Assembly (NCBI GenBank): GCA_004352715.1
Contig: SCFE01000118.1
Location: forward strand, 402,989 to 466,988
DNA: 64,000 nucleotides
Direction: 5' to 3'
From: Hofstenia miamia
Taxonomy: Eukaryota; Xenacoelomorpha; Acoela
In this document: one piece after another, positions 41,571-54,047 of the stretch
How positions within the stretch are numbered: the stretch's first letter is position 1
Layout of the letters: every line of letters starts with the position of its first letter
Program-made: the position numbers and the translations under genes
Notes under the pieces: generated by a model
Told to the model about the DNA's origin: nothing
Database searches by the model: none
Seen by the model: only the letters and a program-made list of their open reading frames with translations

Positions 41571-42112
41571 CTCCTTCAAGATTTGTAGATAGACGTAATT
41601 CGTCTGGTATGTCTTGAGCAAAGTTTATAAACAAATAACCATATGGTTTACTAACTGCTTTTTTATATGCGGTAACAAATTCACGCATAATATTCATCTG
41701 AGATCCTAGAGTTTTCACCTGTAACCGATCGCGTACTGAGTTGAAGAGAAACATTCCAGAAGCATTTTTTTGAATTAGAGTTGAATATCGTCCTTTTGAA
41801 AATATAGAATGTGTAATTAATACAATTCCGCAATTTAAGTGTCTTCCGGCTATAACTAAATTAGCAAAAGTTTGTGAATTCAAACATTCCTCACCAAAAT
41901 CATCAAAAATAATTAGACTGTTTTTAACGCAGTTTTCAGATAACACATTTTCCGAGTAATCATTGAAAAATTCAACCTGATTCATTTTTGCATTTAATTT
42001 ATTATAAACACCACTTTGGAAATGACGATAAAATACAATGGACTTTGAGAACTTGTTAAAATAATTACGATCAATCAATTTTCCTAACAAATCTGTTTTT
42101 CCAGAGTTTGAA
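41497..42112 (-). pseudogene. Polinton FtsK/HerA-type packaging ATPase, 5'-truncated
   Basis: At the upstream end SSNSGKTDLLGKLI retains the Walker A motif, but a TAA stop lies just before it and the N-terminus is gone. Further on, NSLIIFDDFGEECLNS is the Walker B (IIFDDFGEE), followed by GIVLITHSIFSKGR. A-32/adintovirus-like ATPases of this type package DNA in Polinton-related viruses. The rest of the frame is open to the stop at 41497. Upstream, the sequence is replaced by unrelated DNA and a minisatellite. Confidence 0.8.
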
Positions 42113-42225
42113 GATTAAAAAGACTTGACTAGCTCGTGAGGGAACAACATTAAACTCTTTACAATGAATCTCTTTATGATGCAGAATATATGTATATACA
42201 AATCTAGGTGCGGTATTGCAGAGGA

Positions 42226-42720
42226 AAAAATAAATATACCAAGGACAGAAACTAAACACACAAGGGAAAAACTAAATATACCAAGGANNNNNNNNNNNNN
42301 NNNNNTTATCTAATATTACACTTATTTAACTTAGTTGTTGAGATGTATCTCTAGAAATCTACCATTAATGAAGCACGTACAAATCATTTCTANTAAATAT
42401 ACCAAGGACAGAAACTAAACACACAAGGGAAAAACTAAATATACCAAGGAGAGAAACTAAAAACACAAGGGAAAAACTAAATATACCAAGGGCAGAAACT
42501 AAAAACATAAGGGAAAAAATAAATGTACCAATGCCAGAAACTAAACACACAAGGGAAAAACTAAATATACCAAGGACAGAAACTAAACACACAAGGGAAA
42601 AACTAAATATAATAAGGCCAGAAACTAAAAACACAAGGGAAAAACTAAATATTCCAAGGGCAGAAACTGAACACACAAGGGAAAAAATTAATATACCAAG
42701 GGCAGAAACTAAACACAAAT
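42226..42720. repeat. 42-bp minisatellite
   Basis: The unit is 42 bp, containing ATACCAAGGACAGAAACTAA then ACACACAAGGGAAAAACTAA. It is repeated with small changes, broken by an 18-N gap (42288-42305) and a single N at 42393. Because 42 is a multiple of three, long ORFs appear on both strands (14-residue repeats such as PRTETKHTREKLNI). I treat these as by-products. More units reappear at 43104-43200 through assembly duplication. Confidence 0.85.
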
Positions 42721-43586
42721 GTATATAGTTATTTTACCCCTAATTATATTATTATACATAACATGTATCCATTATCTAATATGTTGTTTTCACCCAAACC
42801 ATAATTTATTACATAAACTATACTATAAAAATGTATCTATTATCTAATATTACACTTATTTAACTTAGTTGTTGAGATGTATCTCTAGAAATCTACCATT
42901 AATGAAGCACGTACAAATCATTTCTACATTCTCATTGTATAATAAATAGCATTATTAAATTTACTAAACTAGTGATTACTTTATTTCAATCATCCTTCTC
43001 TCATGCTAAATTTTACTATGAATTGCATTTTAAATTAATAGCTAGGTAAAACATTGACATTTATCAGTTTAGAGAATACTATAGATTTTTACCTATTTAC
43101 AANAGAAACTAAAAACACAAGGGAAAAACTAAATATTCCAAGGGCAGAAACTGAACACACAAGGGAAAAAATTAATATACCAAGGGCAGAAACTAAACAC
43201 AAATGTATATAGTTATTTTACCCCTAATTATATTATTATACATAACATGTATCCATTATCTAATATGTTGTTTTCACCCAAACCATAATTTATTACATAA
43301 ACTATACTATAAAAATGTATCTATTATCTAATATTACACTTATTTAACTTAGTTGTTGAGATGTATCTCTAGAAATCTACCATTAATGAAGCACGTACAA
43401 ATCATTTCTACATTCTCATTGTATAATAAATAGCATTATTAAATTTACTAAACTAGTGATTACTTTATTTCAATCATCCTTCTCTCATGCTAAATTTTAC
43501 TATGAATTGCATTTTAAATTAATAGCTAGGTAAAACATTGACATTTATCAGTTTAGAGAATACTATAGATTTTTACCTATTTACAA
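42306..43586. repeat. Assembly-duplicated segment downstream of the minisatellite
   Basis: The unique DNA at 42720-43102 is repeated at 43203-43586, and 87 bp of it also at 42306-42392. The junctions are single Ns at 42393 and 43103. This looks like unmerged overlapping contigs. Confidence 0.85.
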
Positions 43587-43589
43587 CGT

Positions 43590-45920
43590 AGGAACTTAAA
43601 TTTTTTATATTAAAACTAATGTTTATGAAATGTAATAATTTATCAAACATATTAACATAAAACTAGAATATGTAGAAAAAGAGTGAAAGCAAAACTATAC
43701 ATTTTCTATTTACTAAACTGTAATACAATACGTTTTGCAATATTACTGTTTCCAATCCCTATGTCATCATTGCGAAAAAGTTTTTTATTGATCAAAACCT
43801 TGTAATTTTCACCCAATGCACTGACGTAGCGTTAGGCAGAAAATAGTAAACACCATTGTTGAGTCTCATCTTTACTGCTATACCATATCTTGTGTTCAAC
43901 TGAACAGCGTCTTCGATTGTTAGCCAAAGTTTTTTCGGAAGTTCACTCGCAGGACTTGCATTTGAAAAAATACATTATGATGGCTGGGAATTGACGTCAT
44001 TTAAACATTGTAAAACATTGTCGTCTTTTCTAGTGTTGGAGATTGGGAAGACAATTGCACAAATAGGGAGAAAAACTCCCTAAGTTTTTTAATTTAAAAA
44101 CTAAAAACTTTAACATATAGTCAATTTGCTGAGAATAAATGTAACTTGCCCCTAAACAAAATCCGCCGCCATTAATAAACAGCAATACTAAAAAATTATA
44201 AAAATCCAAATCCACATCGTCGAGATTAACTAAATCTTAATTAAGATCGAAATCAAATATGCTTTTGCAACTCACCTCATGTACTCTAAAATATTTTAAA
44301 TGAAGTCCTAGAAAGATAAAATTCAAGTAAACCATCATATAACAGAAACTGTTGTTTGAATTAAAGCCTTGAAGAACAAAAATATCTGGAAATTCCTAAT
44401 AACAAATAGAAGGAGGTTTTTCCCCTTTAAATTGGGATGAGCTAGCAGGGATTGACAGCTTGTGCATGAGCCTTCCCCTTCCACTGAGATACAGGACACA
44501 AACTCATTCTAGCCAACCTTAATATTGGCTTTATAGTTTAAGAATACTCAAGGTAGTCTTATGATGATTAGGCATTGGAGTTTTAAAAACCATATTTTTT
44601 ATTTAAGGCAATCCTAGCTAGATTTAGAGGTAAGCTACAAAACATTTGCAGAAGGATGTTATCAAATTATTGTGTTATGATTTTTGGATAGATTTTCCAT
44701 GTTCTTTTAAGAATCTTGCAAGGCCAATCTATGCTCAGAAACATTAAAGCACGTTTAAAATTCCAAGGTTATTGTAACAATAAGCACTTTCAAAGATTTA
44801 GCTGTTACTGTGTGTAAATTCTAAGATAAATATTTTCCCTCAGAAATTTTGCATATTGATGACAAAATAACAATAAATGATATATTGCTGAAAGTTTGAA
44901 TGACTTGGCTGCCGAAACAAAAGCTGCAATGAGATTATCGCAGAACCGAAAATTGAAAAACTGTTATTATACTATTGTTTGACTACGACAAATTTCTGAG
45001 GCATGACGATATTTGATTGGAATACTATAGCATTTTAGTTCTAGTAAAATTTCAAAATATTAAGTAAAATATGTCGTGGAAAAGAATATAAATATGGATG
45101 TTATCCAACTGGCTAATGAACATTATTTCTTTAAGATATAGTTCCACTATGGTGTATGATACTAGTCCAATACACTTTGAAATCTGCTGGCACCGCCTCT
45201 AGTTCTGCATATTGCATAAAAGTGCATTAAGCAATAATTACAGTTGTGTTGTGACAACATTCCACCTTTAAAACTAGCGCCAAAAACAATTTCTCTTGAC
45301 TTAATACCTTGTTCAAATCCTTAAACATTATACCATGATCTTTAGAATAACAAATGCGATAATCTTTATATTGAATAATTTGACAAAATGTTATACCAAT
45401 TCTGTGTAAGCGCATTCACTGTTACATTTTTGTGTGTTGTAGTCTTAATCACCTATCCGGGATGGAGTCCAAGTAATATTGAAAAAAAAGAATAATGTAT
45501 TTTACGCATTCACATTCAACTAAATTGAAATACTTTATTAATAACATTGTTTACAAATTCTGTTATGTTCGATATCTGTGGAGATGCTATTCAAGCTCTT
45601 CCCAAAGCTAAAAAATTGCAAATAAGTAATGCCAAAAAGCCATATTTCTATGAATATTTTAAGTATAATACCTCAAGTTATTAAAATGAATTTGAAGTAA
45701 TGTAAAATGAACGTTTAATTATTTTTAAAAAATTAATAAATCATAACATCTAATTATTTGTGAGTGTCTTGAGGGTTGGTTAGTATTAGAAACAAACTCT
45801 AAGTTTGAACTTTTGAAATTTTCTTGTTACAAACTAATTTAATTATTCTAATTTAAACTGAATTGTATTCGCTTGTTTGTAAGTGAAATGTTTGTTTCTT
45901 AAACTTAGCGAAAGGTGTTG
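43590..45920. other. Intergenic sequence, nothing recognised
   Basis: AT-rich, with no ORF or repeat I can support. Confidence 0.5.
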
Positions 45921-45924
45921 GACC

Positions 45925-46296
45925 CAGAGATGGACATGGGTCGAATCCGGCTCGGCCTTTTTAAATTTAATGCCAACTTGGCCCATTTAATATTATTTGC
46001 TAAAATTTTTTTTTCATGTGTGGATTTGCTCCACCAAAATTTGGTATGATAAATACTTCTAATAAAATCTAAACACTGAAATTGTGAAGATTCTAATTTT
46101 TGATAAAAGTATATGATACTTCTGTAAAGTTTCCGAAATTTAAATTTTATTTTTCAATTTTATAATTATAACGTAGATAAAATTCAATGTATTTGCGTGC
46201 ACTTACCGAATAGTCAGTTTTTCTATATTAGTGCCATCTTTTTTAATTCTTAGTTCCGAACCGACCTAAGCCAGGCTCATCCCATGTCCATCTCTG
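45925..46296. mobile_element. Short inverted-repeat element (MITE), copy 2
   Basis: It starts CAGAGATGGACATGGG and ends CCCATGTCCATCTCTG, a perfect 16-bp inverted repeat, and shares its core with 23789-24110. The flanks (GTTGGACC, GTGGGCCG) match only in part, so an eroded 8-bp duplication is possible. Confidence 0.7.
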
Positions 46297-47267
46297 GTGG
46301 GCCGATTTTCCATTTTCAACTATGTTTTGCACTCATATTATTCAATGTCTTAAGTTCCGGGCTAGTATTGGACTGAATTTTTGTAAAGTAATTAGTATTT
46401 ATATTGAAATATTATTTTGGATCTGAATTTCGTAAGTAAGTTGATTCGGGCTGTGGTTGAGCTGGCCTATGACACTTCAACTCTTTGTAACTGTGGTTAA
46501 TTTGGTGCCAATACATATATCACGATTACTTAAGTTGATGTACATTATTTAACCGACAAGATCTGATTTGACAAATGAACGATTGCACATTGCACTTAAT
46601 CAGGCATAGGCTAATAAAAAACGCTTTGTATTGAAATTTGTACAATGAATATACAATGTACATGAGTAATGAGGATCGACTTTTGTTCAATTAATAACTT
46701 ATTAATTTCAGAAATGTATATTCAAATAAGACGAATAGCTACATATTTCTTAATTCAACAAAAATTAAGTGAAAATTTATATTTTTTCTTAAAATGATTG
46801 AAACACTTCACATGCCGTACAATAAGGTTATATATTCTCTCGAAAAACAAACTATATGAACTACATCATTTCGTTCAACAAATTGCACTTATTAAAGAAT
46901 CTTTGGAAAATGTGCTCTGCGCGAAATAATTCAATTCTTAGATTAGATATAGTGTCTTATAGATAAAACATAAGAGTAACTAAGCATTTGTTCATATCAA
47001 TTAATTTTCAATTCTCATTTGCTTGGACAAATTTGTGTATCAACTCACAATTTTTCATAAGGTTATTTGAATTTTAAGAATTTCATTTGAATTTCCCGAC
47101 CCGAAACAACTAAGTTTTGTAAAAATGTGAAATGGTCAGTGTGGTTCGGATCCAAATTTTGCCTTGACTAAAAATATGCATGTATACATGTGGGAGTTGC
47201 TCTTAATACAACTAAACAATGCTCAATTGAATCAAGTTCTTCAATTTCATGTACTTTGCAAATATAC
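46297..47267. other. Intergenic or intronic sequence, nothing recognised
   Basis: No supported feature. It could be intron or 3' region of the minus-strand gene that owns the LDLa exon. Confidence 0.4.
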
Positions 47268-47393
47268 CTTTGCATAAGGCTTTTCTTTCATCTTTCCCAT
47301 CTTTGCAGTCGGGTTCTCCATCACAAACATAGTTAAAAGGTAGTTTTCTGCTCCCGTCACAAGTAAACCCTTTACTGCTTCTTTTGTTTAAAC
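47268..47393 (-). CDS. Single exon with an LDL-receptor class A module
   Basis: A 126-nt exon on the minus strand between acceptor CAATTTAG (ending at 47394) and donor GTATAT (from 47267), phase 1 at both ends, the usual phase for shuffled LDLa exons. It encodes GFTCDGSRKLPFNYVCDGEP followed by DCKDGKDE and a Cys: the calcium-binding CDG..DC.DG.DE motif. The middle Cys before the I/L-P is replaced (RKLP), and no Cys precedes the FTC, so one disulfide partner may be lost or lie in another exon. Rest of the gene not found. Confidence 0.6.
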
Positions 47394-47991
47394 CTAAATT
47401 GTAAAATCGTACATTACTATAAACCATGCTGTAAACAAAATAATCTAGTGATTGGTATTTAATATATAGTAGCTAACATAAGACATCTTTTCTTGTTGCG
47501 AGGCAGAACTGGAAGTGGTTCGTTAGAGTAAGGTCGAAATCCGGCACCTAACTAAAACAACATAAATTCCATGTTCTTTAATTAGGCCTTACAAAAATGC
47601 ACGGTAAGAAGTTGCAAAATTCGCGGCACGGGTTGCAGTGTCCAATAGTCAAAATTCGCGCATAATTTCGCCGCAAAAATTTAAATGCAAATGAAAATTT
47701 TATTCATTTTTCTTCGTTTTTTTTTGTTTTACATTTAGACCAATGGTTTTTTCCCTAGAGTTGCCGTTTCAGGGATGATTTTCGAATATGATCAAGTTTT
47801 TGCCCCACCAGTGTAAAAATCTGGGTTTCTAAATTTCCGTACACGATCTGCAGCTTTCATATAGGAGAAATAGTTGAGCTGATGAACTGTGCGTAGGATC
47901 ATTTCTGACTCCGAATCAATGTTTTACGAACTAGAGTTCTCATTAGAGTCAGACATAGCACCGGTTTTGCGAGCAACAAATTTAAAAAATG

Positions 47992-48043
<52 letters not shown>

Positions 48044-49644
48044 GTATACAATGCAATGGAAAAATATGTATGAGTGCTTTGTATGATGGCAAATGAAGTT
48101 TTAATTATTTAATGAATAGTTGATGATGCAAATGTCAGTGAACATATTTGCCAATTAGTGCAATGCCTGAATATTTATGACAAACTTTTATGACGCTCGA
48201 TGTAGTTTGGAAAACTCAATAACGCATACACTATTATATAGAAAAGAAAATACACTTACCAAAAGAAATGCATTGAAAGTAAAGACACATTTTTTTGCTA
48301 TAGAATAGTTGCACATTACATTGAACTTAATATAGAAATTTTGGCAATATATTAAATGTAAATCATCAGTGCGTGTTTAAATTGTTGGTCAAATTTTATA
48401 ACTCAAATTATTNGTGGATTGGTTAACGACATTAATTTGCTGTCTAATGCAAATATAATATTATTTATCGATTTGGACCACGAAGCTGTTGCATCAAGTC
48501 TGATTGGTCAGTATGTGTAATAAGCTCATAGAAATTCGTACAATTATTTTTTATGGAAATCTTTAGAAACTTTCGACATTATTTATAAAAATTTCCCAAA
48601 TATTTGACAAAAATGTGCACACTCTTTGAATCGATTAACAAATAAATTTAAAAAATGACACTAATTTGGAATTTTTGTTGAATTAATCAAATGGATTTAT
48701 TAGGGTGTATTTTTCAGCAACCTGACTCCCTGTACTTTTCGCAATTGATAAATGGCGAAATACAATTTCACTGCAAAACAAATGATATAAAAAAGCACTC
48801 TTTGATGTTGAAACTATCTTTTTTTGTAATAGTACAATAAGATGAAATTAAAGAAGGTTAAAGTAGAAACTTTGCAAAATATAGTTATATTAACCAAAAC
48901 CTATTTGGAGGAGTAACAAGACAGCCTAGTACTTTTCGAAGGTGCAGTATTAAGTTTTCTAGGCGCCAAATCCCTTGGTATTATAACTAAAGTAAGTTTC
49001 AGAAATATTTGATATTATAATTAGTTCATATTGACCTACAATTAAACACAAATTTACAATTTTAGTTTAACAGAAAAAACCTAAATCAGTAAATTCTAAA
49101 CACTTTTCTTACAGAAAATAATTATAGAATTTTGTAAACTAAAATTTCCATCACTAGATGGCGTTACATTCACACTAATTTAAGATTTGAATTAATGAGA
49201 ATGAATTAATTATAAAAGCTTTTATTCCATCTGATTTATACATAAGATTTAAAGGCTCGGTCCTACAGAAAGCAGTGTAGTAAGTTTTGATATTTCCATA
49301 CTTTTCATTTCAAGTGTTAAGATAATTCACATATTCGGGAATTTATAACAATAATGGCAGAAAAAGCATGCCAAATATTTTGAACCTAGAAGTATACTAA
49401 GCCTTGAACTGTTTGTTGAGAATAAATTTGCTTATAGCAAAAATTGATAAAATAAGTTAAATTGGGTAACTGTAAACTACGTTATATACATACAAGCTGA
49501 ATTTTTCTCTTAAAATAAAGAAATATTTAATAAAGAAATATTTAAAATGCATTATTAAATTTCGAGTGTTTATTGGATGAGTTGTCACTATGAATACCCA
49601 CAGATGCACACAGTCACACAAATGCGTTAATATATATATATAGG

Positions 49645-49690
<46 letters not shown>
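47394..49690. other. Intergenic or intronic sequence with (TA)n runs
   Basis: (TA)n at 47993-48038 and 49630-49690; single Ns at 48413 and 49691. Further exons of the LDLa gene may lie here, but none could be supported. Confidence 0.4.
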
Positions 49691-49691
49691 N

Positions 49692-50880
49692 AACCGCATC
49701 TCTCCTTTTCTCAGCGTGGTAACCTTCAAGGTCGTTCTACCATCACTAACTTGCTCACTCTGATTGAAAACTATTATTTCCACTTTGATAGCAAAGATCC
49801 TGGTTGCATTGCTTTCTTGAAATTTCTAATTTTTTTGATCGGCTCTCTCATTCTATTCTTTTTTACAAATTAAGTTTATTTGGCTTTGATGCTGATTTCA
49901 TCGAACTTTTCAGTCTTACCTCTCCAATCGTCGTCAGTGTGTCAAAATCAACTCATCCCTTTCTTCTCTTGTTCTTATATCTAGTGGTGCACTTCAAGGT
50001 TCTGTGTTTGTTGTTCTCTTCTTCCTCGTTGTTATCAACGACCTCCCTCAATCTGTCCTCAACTCATCCTGTCTACTGTAAGTCGATGACATCTTGAGCT
50101 TTTGGCTACGTGTTCTTCCGTTAACCATCTTGATTTTAGCACTACCAAGACATGTGGTATTTCCTTTTCTGTGGCTCCCCTTCTGATTTGCCTCTACCTG
50201 TGAACTTTGCGCCTCATCACACTCATCTTGGAGTTCAACTTGCTGCAAAATTAAATTGGGCCGGACATGTGTCCCTTAGATCTCCGCAGAGCTAATTCCT
50301 CGCTCTTTGCCCTCTTCCAAAATGTTCCCTTTAATTCCACGGCTGCTGTGAAACTCTCTTTGTTCAAGTCCCTTCCTAGCGCCATTCTTTCTCTACGCTT
50401 CTCCCTGTTGATGCCCTTCTTGTGCCTTGTTCCACTCCATGTAACTTTTGGAGAAGCGTGCTTTTAAATGCACCTTTCAATCACGATACAAAGGCACTCA
50501 TCTCAAATTCTCCACTCTTCTGCTGTCGCTCTGCTTACATGCTTATGATCTCCTCCTTTTCTCTAATTCCTGCTCCGCTCGCTCTGCTGGTGTTGTCACT
50601 TTCTCCATTTGTCGTCCCAAGAAACATCGCACCCTTCACTCGATTTTCAACCGTGCGTCTACTACTGCTAATTACATCTTGACTCTCAACCCTCCAAACC
50701 GATTTTTTCCTCGCCACCGAGCTTCAAGAAATCTTTGATGCCATTCGTATTTGCTGAGCGCTTCTCCCACTTCGCCAACTTTTCCATCTGCTTCTACTTT
50801 ATCTCTTGTGACTGTCCTCACTGCAGTAAAACTTGACTTGTTTTTTATTTTTTTGTAGTGTTTGTCTTCAGTGGCTAATA
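49692..50880 (+). mobile_element. Non-LTR retrotransposon relic, reverse transcriptase to 3' end
   Basis: Frames shift often. They read QRGNLQGRSTITNLLTLIEN, then FFDRLSHSILFYKLSLFGFD, then VINDLPQSVLNSSCLLYVDD with the catalytic YVDD box, then HLGVQLAAKLNWAGHVS. This is a LINE reverse transcriptase with its C-terminal region. It is less AT-rich than its surroundings and so comparatively recent. It begins right after a single N and ends in (TA)n at the next gap. It differs from the copy at 28.3-31.4 kb. Confidence 0.8.
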
Positions 50881-50915
50881 AAGTAATTAATTATATATAT
50901 ATATATATATATATA

Positions 50916-51915
50916 NNNNNNNNNNNNNNNNNNNNNNNNNNNNNNNNNNNNNNNNNNNNNNNNNNNNNNNNNNNNNNNNNNNNNNNNNNNNNNNNNNNNN
51001 NNNNNNNNNNNNNNNNNNNNNNNNNNNNNNNNNNNNNNNNNNNNNNNNNNNNNNNNNNNNNNNNNNNNNNNNNNNNNNNNNNNNNNNNNNNNNNNNNNNN
51101 NNNNNNNNNNNNNNNNNNNNNNNNNNNNNNNNNNNNNNNNNNNNNNNNNNNNNNNNNNNNNNNNNNNNNNNNNNNNNNNNNNNNNNNNNNNNNNNNNNNN
51201 NNNNNNNNNNNNNNNNNNNNNNNNNNNNNNNNNNNNNNNNNNNNNNNNNNNNNNNNNNNNNNNNNNNNNNNNNNNNNNNNNNNNNNNNNNNNNNNNNNNN
51301 NNNNNNNNNNNNNNNNNNNNNNNNNNNNNNNNNNNNNNNNNNNNNNNNNNNNNNNNNNNNNNNNNNNNNNNNNNNNNNNNNNNNNNNNNNNNNNNNNNNN
51401 NNNNNNNNNNNNNNNNNNNNNNNNNNNNNNNNNNNNNNNNNNNNNNNNNNNNNNNNNNNNNNNNNNNNNNNNNNNNNNNNNNNNNNNNNNNNNNNNNNNN
51501 NNNNNNNNNNNNNNNNNNNNNNNNNNNNNNNNNNNNNNNNNNNNNNNNNNNNNNNNNNNNNNNNNNNNNNNNNNNNNNNNNNNNNNNNNNNNNNNNNNNN
51601 NNNNNNNNNNNNNNNNNNNNNNNNNNNNNNNNNNNNNNNNNNNNNNNNNNNNNNNNNNNNNNNNNNNNNNNNNNNNNNNNNNNNNNNNNNNNNNNNNNNN
51701 NNNNNNNNNNNNNNNNNNNNNNNNNNNNNNNNNNNNNNNNNNNNNNNNNNNNNNNNNNNNNNNNNNNNNNNNNNNNNNNNNNNNNNNNNNNNNNNNNNNN
51801 NNNNNNNNNNNNNNNNNNNNNNNNNNNNNNNNNNNNNNNNNNNNNNNNNNNNNNNNNNNNNNNNNNNNNNNNNNNNNNNNNNNNNNNNNNNNNNNNNNNN
51901 NNNNNNNNNNNNNNN
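50916..51915. other. Assembly gap, 1000 N, inside a (TA)n run
   Basis: (TA)n on both sides shows that the gap lies in a microsatellite. ORFs spanning it are artefacts. Confidence 1.
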
Positions 51916-52122
51916 TATATATATATATATATATATATATACTGTATAGGTATATTACAGTAATGCTGTTAGGAAGGTAAAATTTTTCGTATAGCAGTGA
52001 TAGGACTAAGTCTAAGTGTTGTAACCACATACAATGAATTTTGCATTAAGAGGGAAATGGGCAATTGCCCTTCTTTTTCATAACTTTATGTGTTTGCAGC
52101 ACTTGGTGAAGATACTGCTATT

Positions 52123-52850
52123 TTACAACCCAATAAACATTTTTGGTTGCAAGCAATGTTTCAATAAGGTTGATTCTTTTACATAAAGGCTTTGCACAGA
52201 GGTTTCATGAAATTTTAAATGAACTGGTTGCGTGGACGTGTTAATCATCGTTGCAGCAATGTTACAGAAATGTTGAATTAGCAACATTAATTTTAACTGC
52301 AAAATACAGTATGTGAACGCGTTTTAACTGCATGAAACACTTTATCATTAGCCAATTAATTAAATATCAATGAATAAACACCTACAAAGCTATAGGCTTA
52401 TAATAAAACACTAAAGATCTGCAGACAATACTGCTTTGCACAGATGTTTATAACAATGCATTGAGCAAAGCAATTAGACACACACAAAACAATATGCGTA
52501 GTCATGAATATCAAATTACCAATACAAAACTGGTTTTGTTGATAATGCATTACATTACAAGACATTTAAATACTAATTTATTCAATATGATCAATTGGTC
52601 CTATGATGCACATTTTTAGATGTCTAGAAAGATTTTATATAGAATTTGGGACAATAAATTGATTTCAATTTCTTCTTAAATAAAATTTTCAATTTTTTTT
52701 AAATAGTTTTAAGCCAAAAAACATGTTTTTGTTTCATGTATGCATTTGCCAAAAAATTAAATTTTTAATGAGAAATTGAAACGACATCTTTAATTGCTAA
52801 ATTTAAAAACAAACACATTCAAATTAACAATTACTGCTTTCAATTTAAAA
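52123..52850 (+). repeat. Direct repeat, left copy (unknown element)
   Basis: About 520 bp (TTACAACCCAATAAACATTT onward) are roughly 95% identical to 56108-56640. After a divergent stretch, a further 60 bp (TTTAATTGCTAAATTTAAAA onward) match 56715-56780. Same orientation. No ORF and no terminal repeats recognised. Confidence 0.85.
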
Positions 52851-53990
52851 CATTAAGCAATAAATTTTCAATATAAGCAATTCAAAATATAAATAAACGC
52901 ATTCAAATTAAAACATTTCACTAATCAAAAAGGTCAATCAAAAAAGACTTTTCTAAAAAACAAAAAACTTATCAAATAATATATACAGTTAAACATCTTC
53001 AGTCAAAAATACTTCTCTCATACCTCTGTACGTGCTACTGCTGAAGAAATGAATTACATGAATATGGGCCATTACATAACTCATGGCATTCTCAAAAAGA
53101 GGTTTCACTTGATTCAATCTCTACCACGTTAGAGCAATACTAGTTCGTGTAACTTCTTATATTTGAGGTTGCCTAACAGCATTGGTTTCCAAAAATTTCA
53201 ATGTGATAAAAGGTGCATTGCACATTTACGCCTTTGCAATTTGACAGTGCTGTTTTTCAGCACTGGCATCAAACTTACCTTCCCTCAAGTATTTTGCAAA
53301 ACATATATAAGGTACACTCATCCCTATAATATGGTCTGTTGTAAGCCTTAAAATGACTTCAGCAAATGCTGCTCACTTGGTTTTCTCTTTTTCATGAAAA
53401 ATTTCACTCAATCAAAATGTCAATGTTTTGTGCTTTTGGATAGGTCTATTGAAATATGTGGATCATTTTTTAACTTAACACGCAAATAATTCAAAATTGC
53501 TTGATAATTTGCGTCAAAACTGTTATCATTAAGCTGCAAAAGGTTTCAAGGAATATTTTCGTATTATTAAAGTAAGACAATAAATTATTTTAGCATTTGG
53601 TGTTATAATCTTTCCTGTATTTTCTTAAGAAATAATTGTAGGATTTTCCCTTATATTTCAATTTTTTCATTTATAACTTAATTGTGTAATGGATAATTGA
53701 AATTTCTCTATTCATGCAATTACTTTTTTCCGCATGTACAGAGGCACTGCATAATATTTGTGCCAGAAAATAATTTACTTTATAAAGAATAAAGTAAACA
53801 TTGTTAGTATATTGTTTTTGTTTTTGAGTTTTGTTATTTTTAATAAAATTAATGTTTGATGTTTACATTACATTGAATGACTTAGGTTTGAATTTGAATG
53901 AGTTAATTTTGAATTTGAATGCGTTGAATTTAAATTCAATGGTAAAATCTCTAATTTATTATATTTGAAATTGTATTTTCCCACATTAAC
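52851..53990. other. AT-rich sequence upstream of the cysteine-rich peptide gene
   Basis: No gene seen. A short tandem pattern of TTGAATTTGAATG occurs at about 53888-53940. TATATT at about 53960 could serve as a TATA element for the gene at 54048; that is inference. Confidence 0.4.
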
Positions 53991-54047
53991 ACAATTCAAA
54001 TTATGTACGTGGTCGAATTTTTCAATCGTCTAATTTCTAAACTGAAG

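Noticed and set aside
42226-42720. CRISPR-like array
   Set aside because: Units are contiguous without variable spacers and the genome is eukaryotic.
42365-42728. Hydrophobic 14-residue repeat protein (minus) or charged repeat protein (plus)
   Set aside because: By-product of a 42-bp minisatellite with an N inside; no start context or other support.
50862-52030. Long ORFs on both strands across the second 1000-N gap
   Set aside because: Only N flanked by (TA)n, no coding content.
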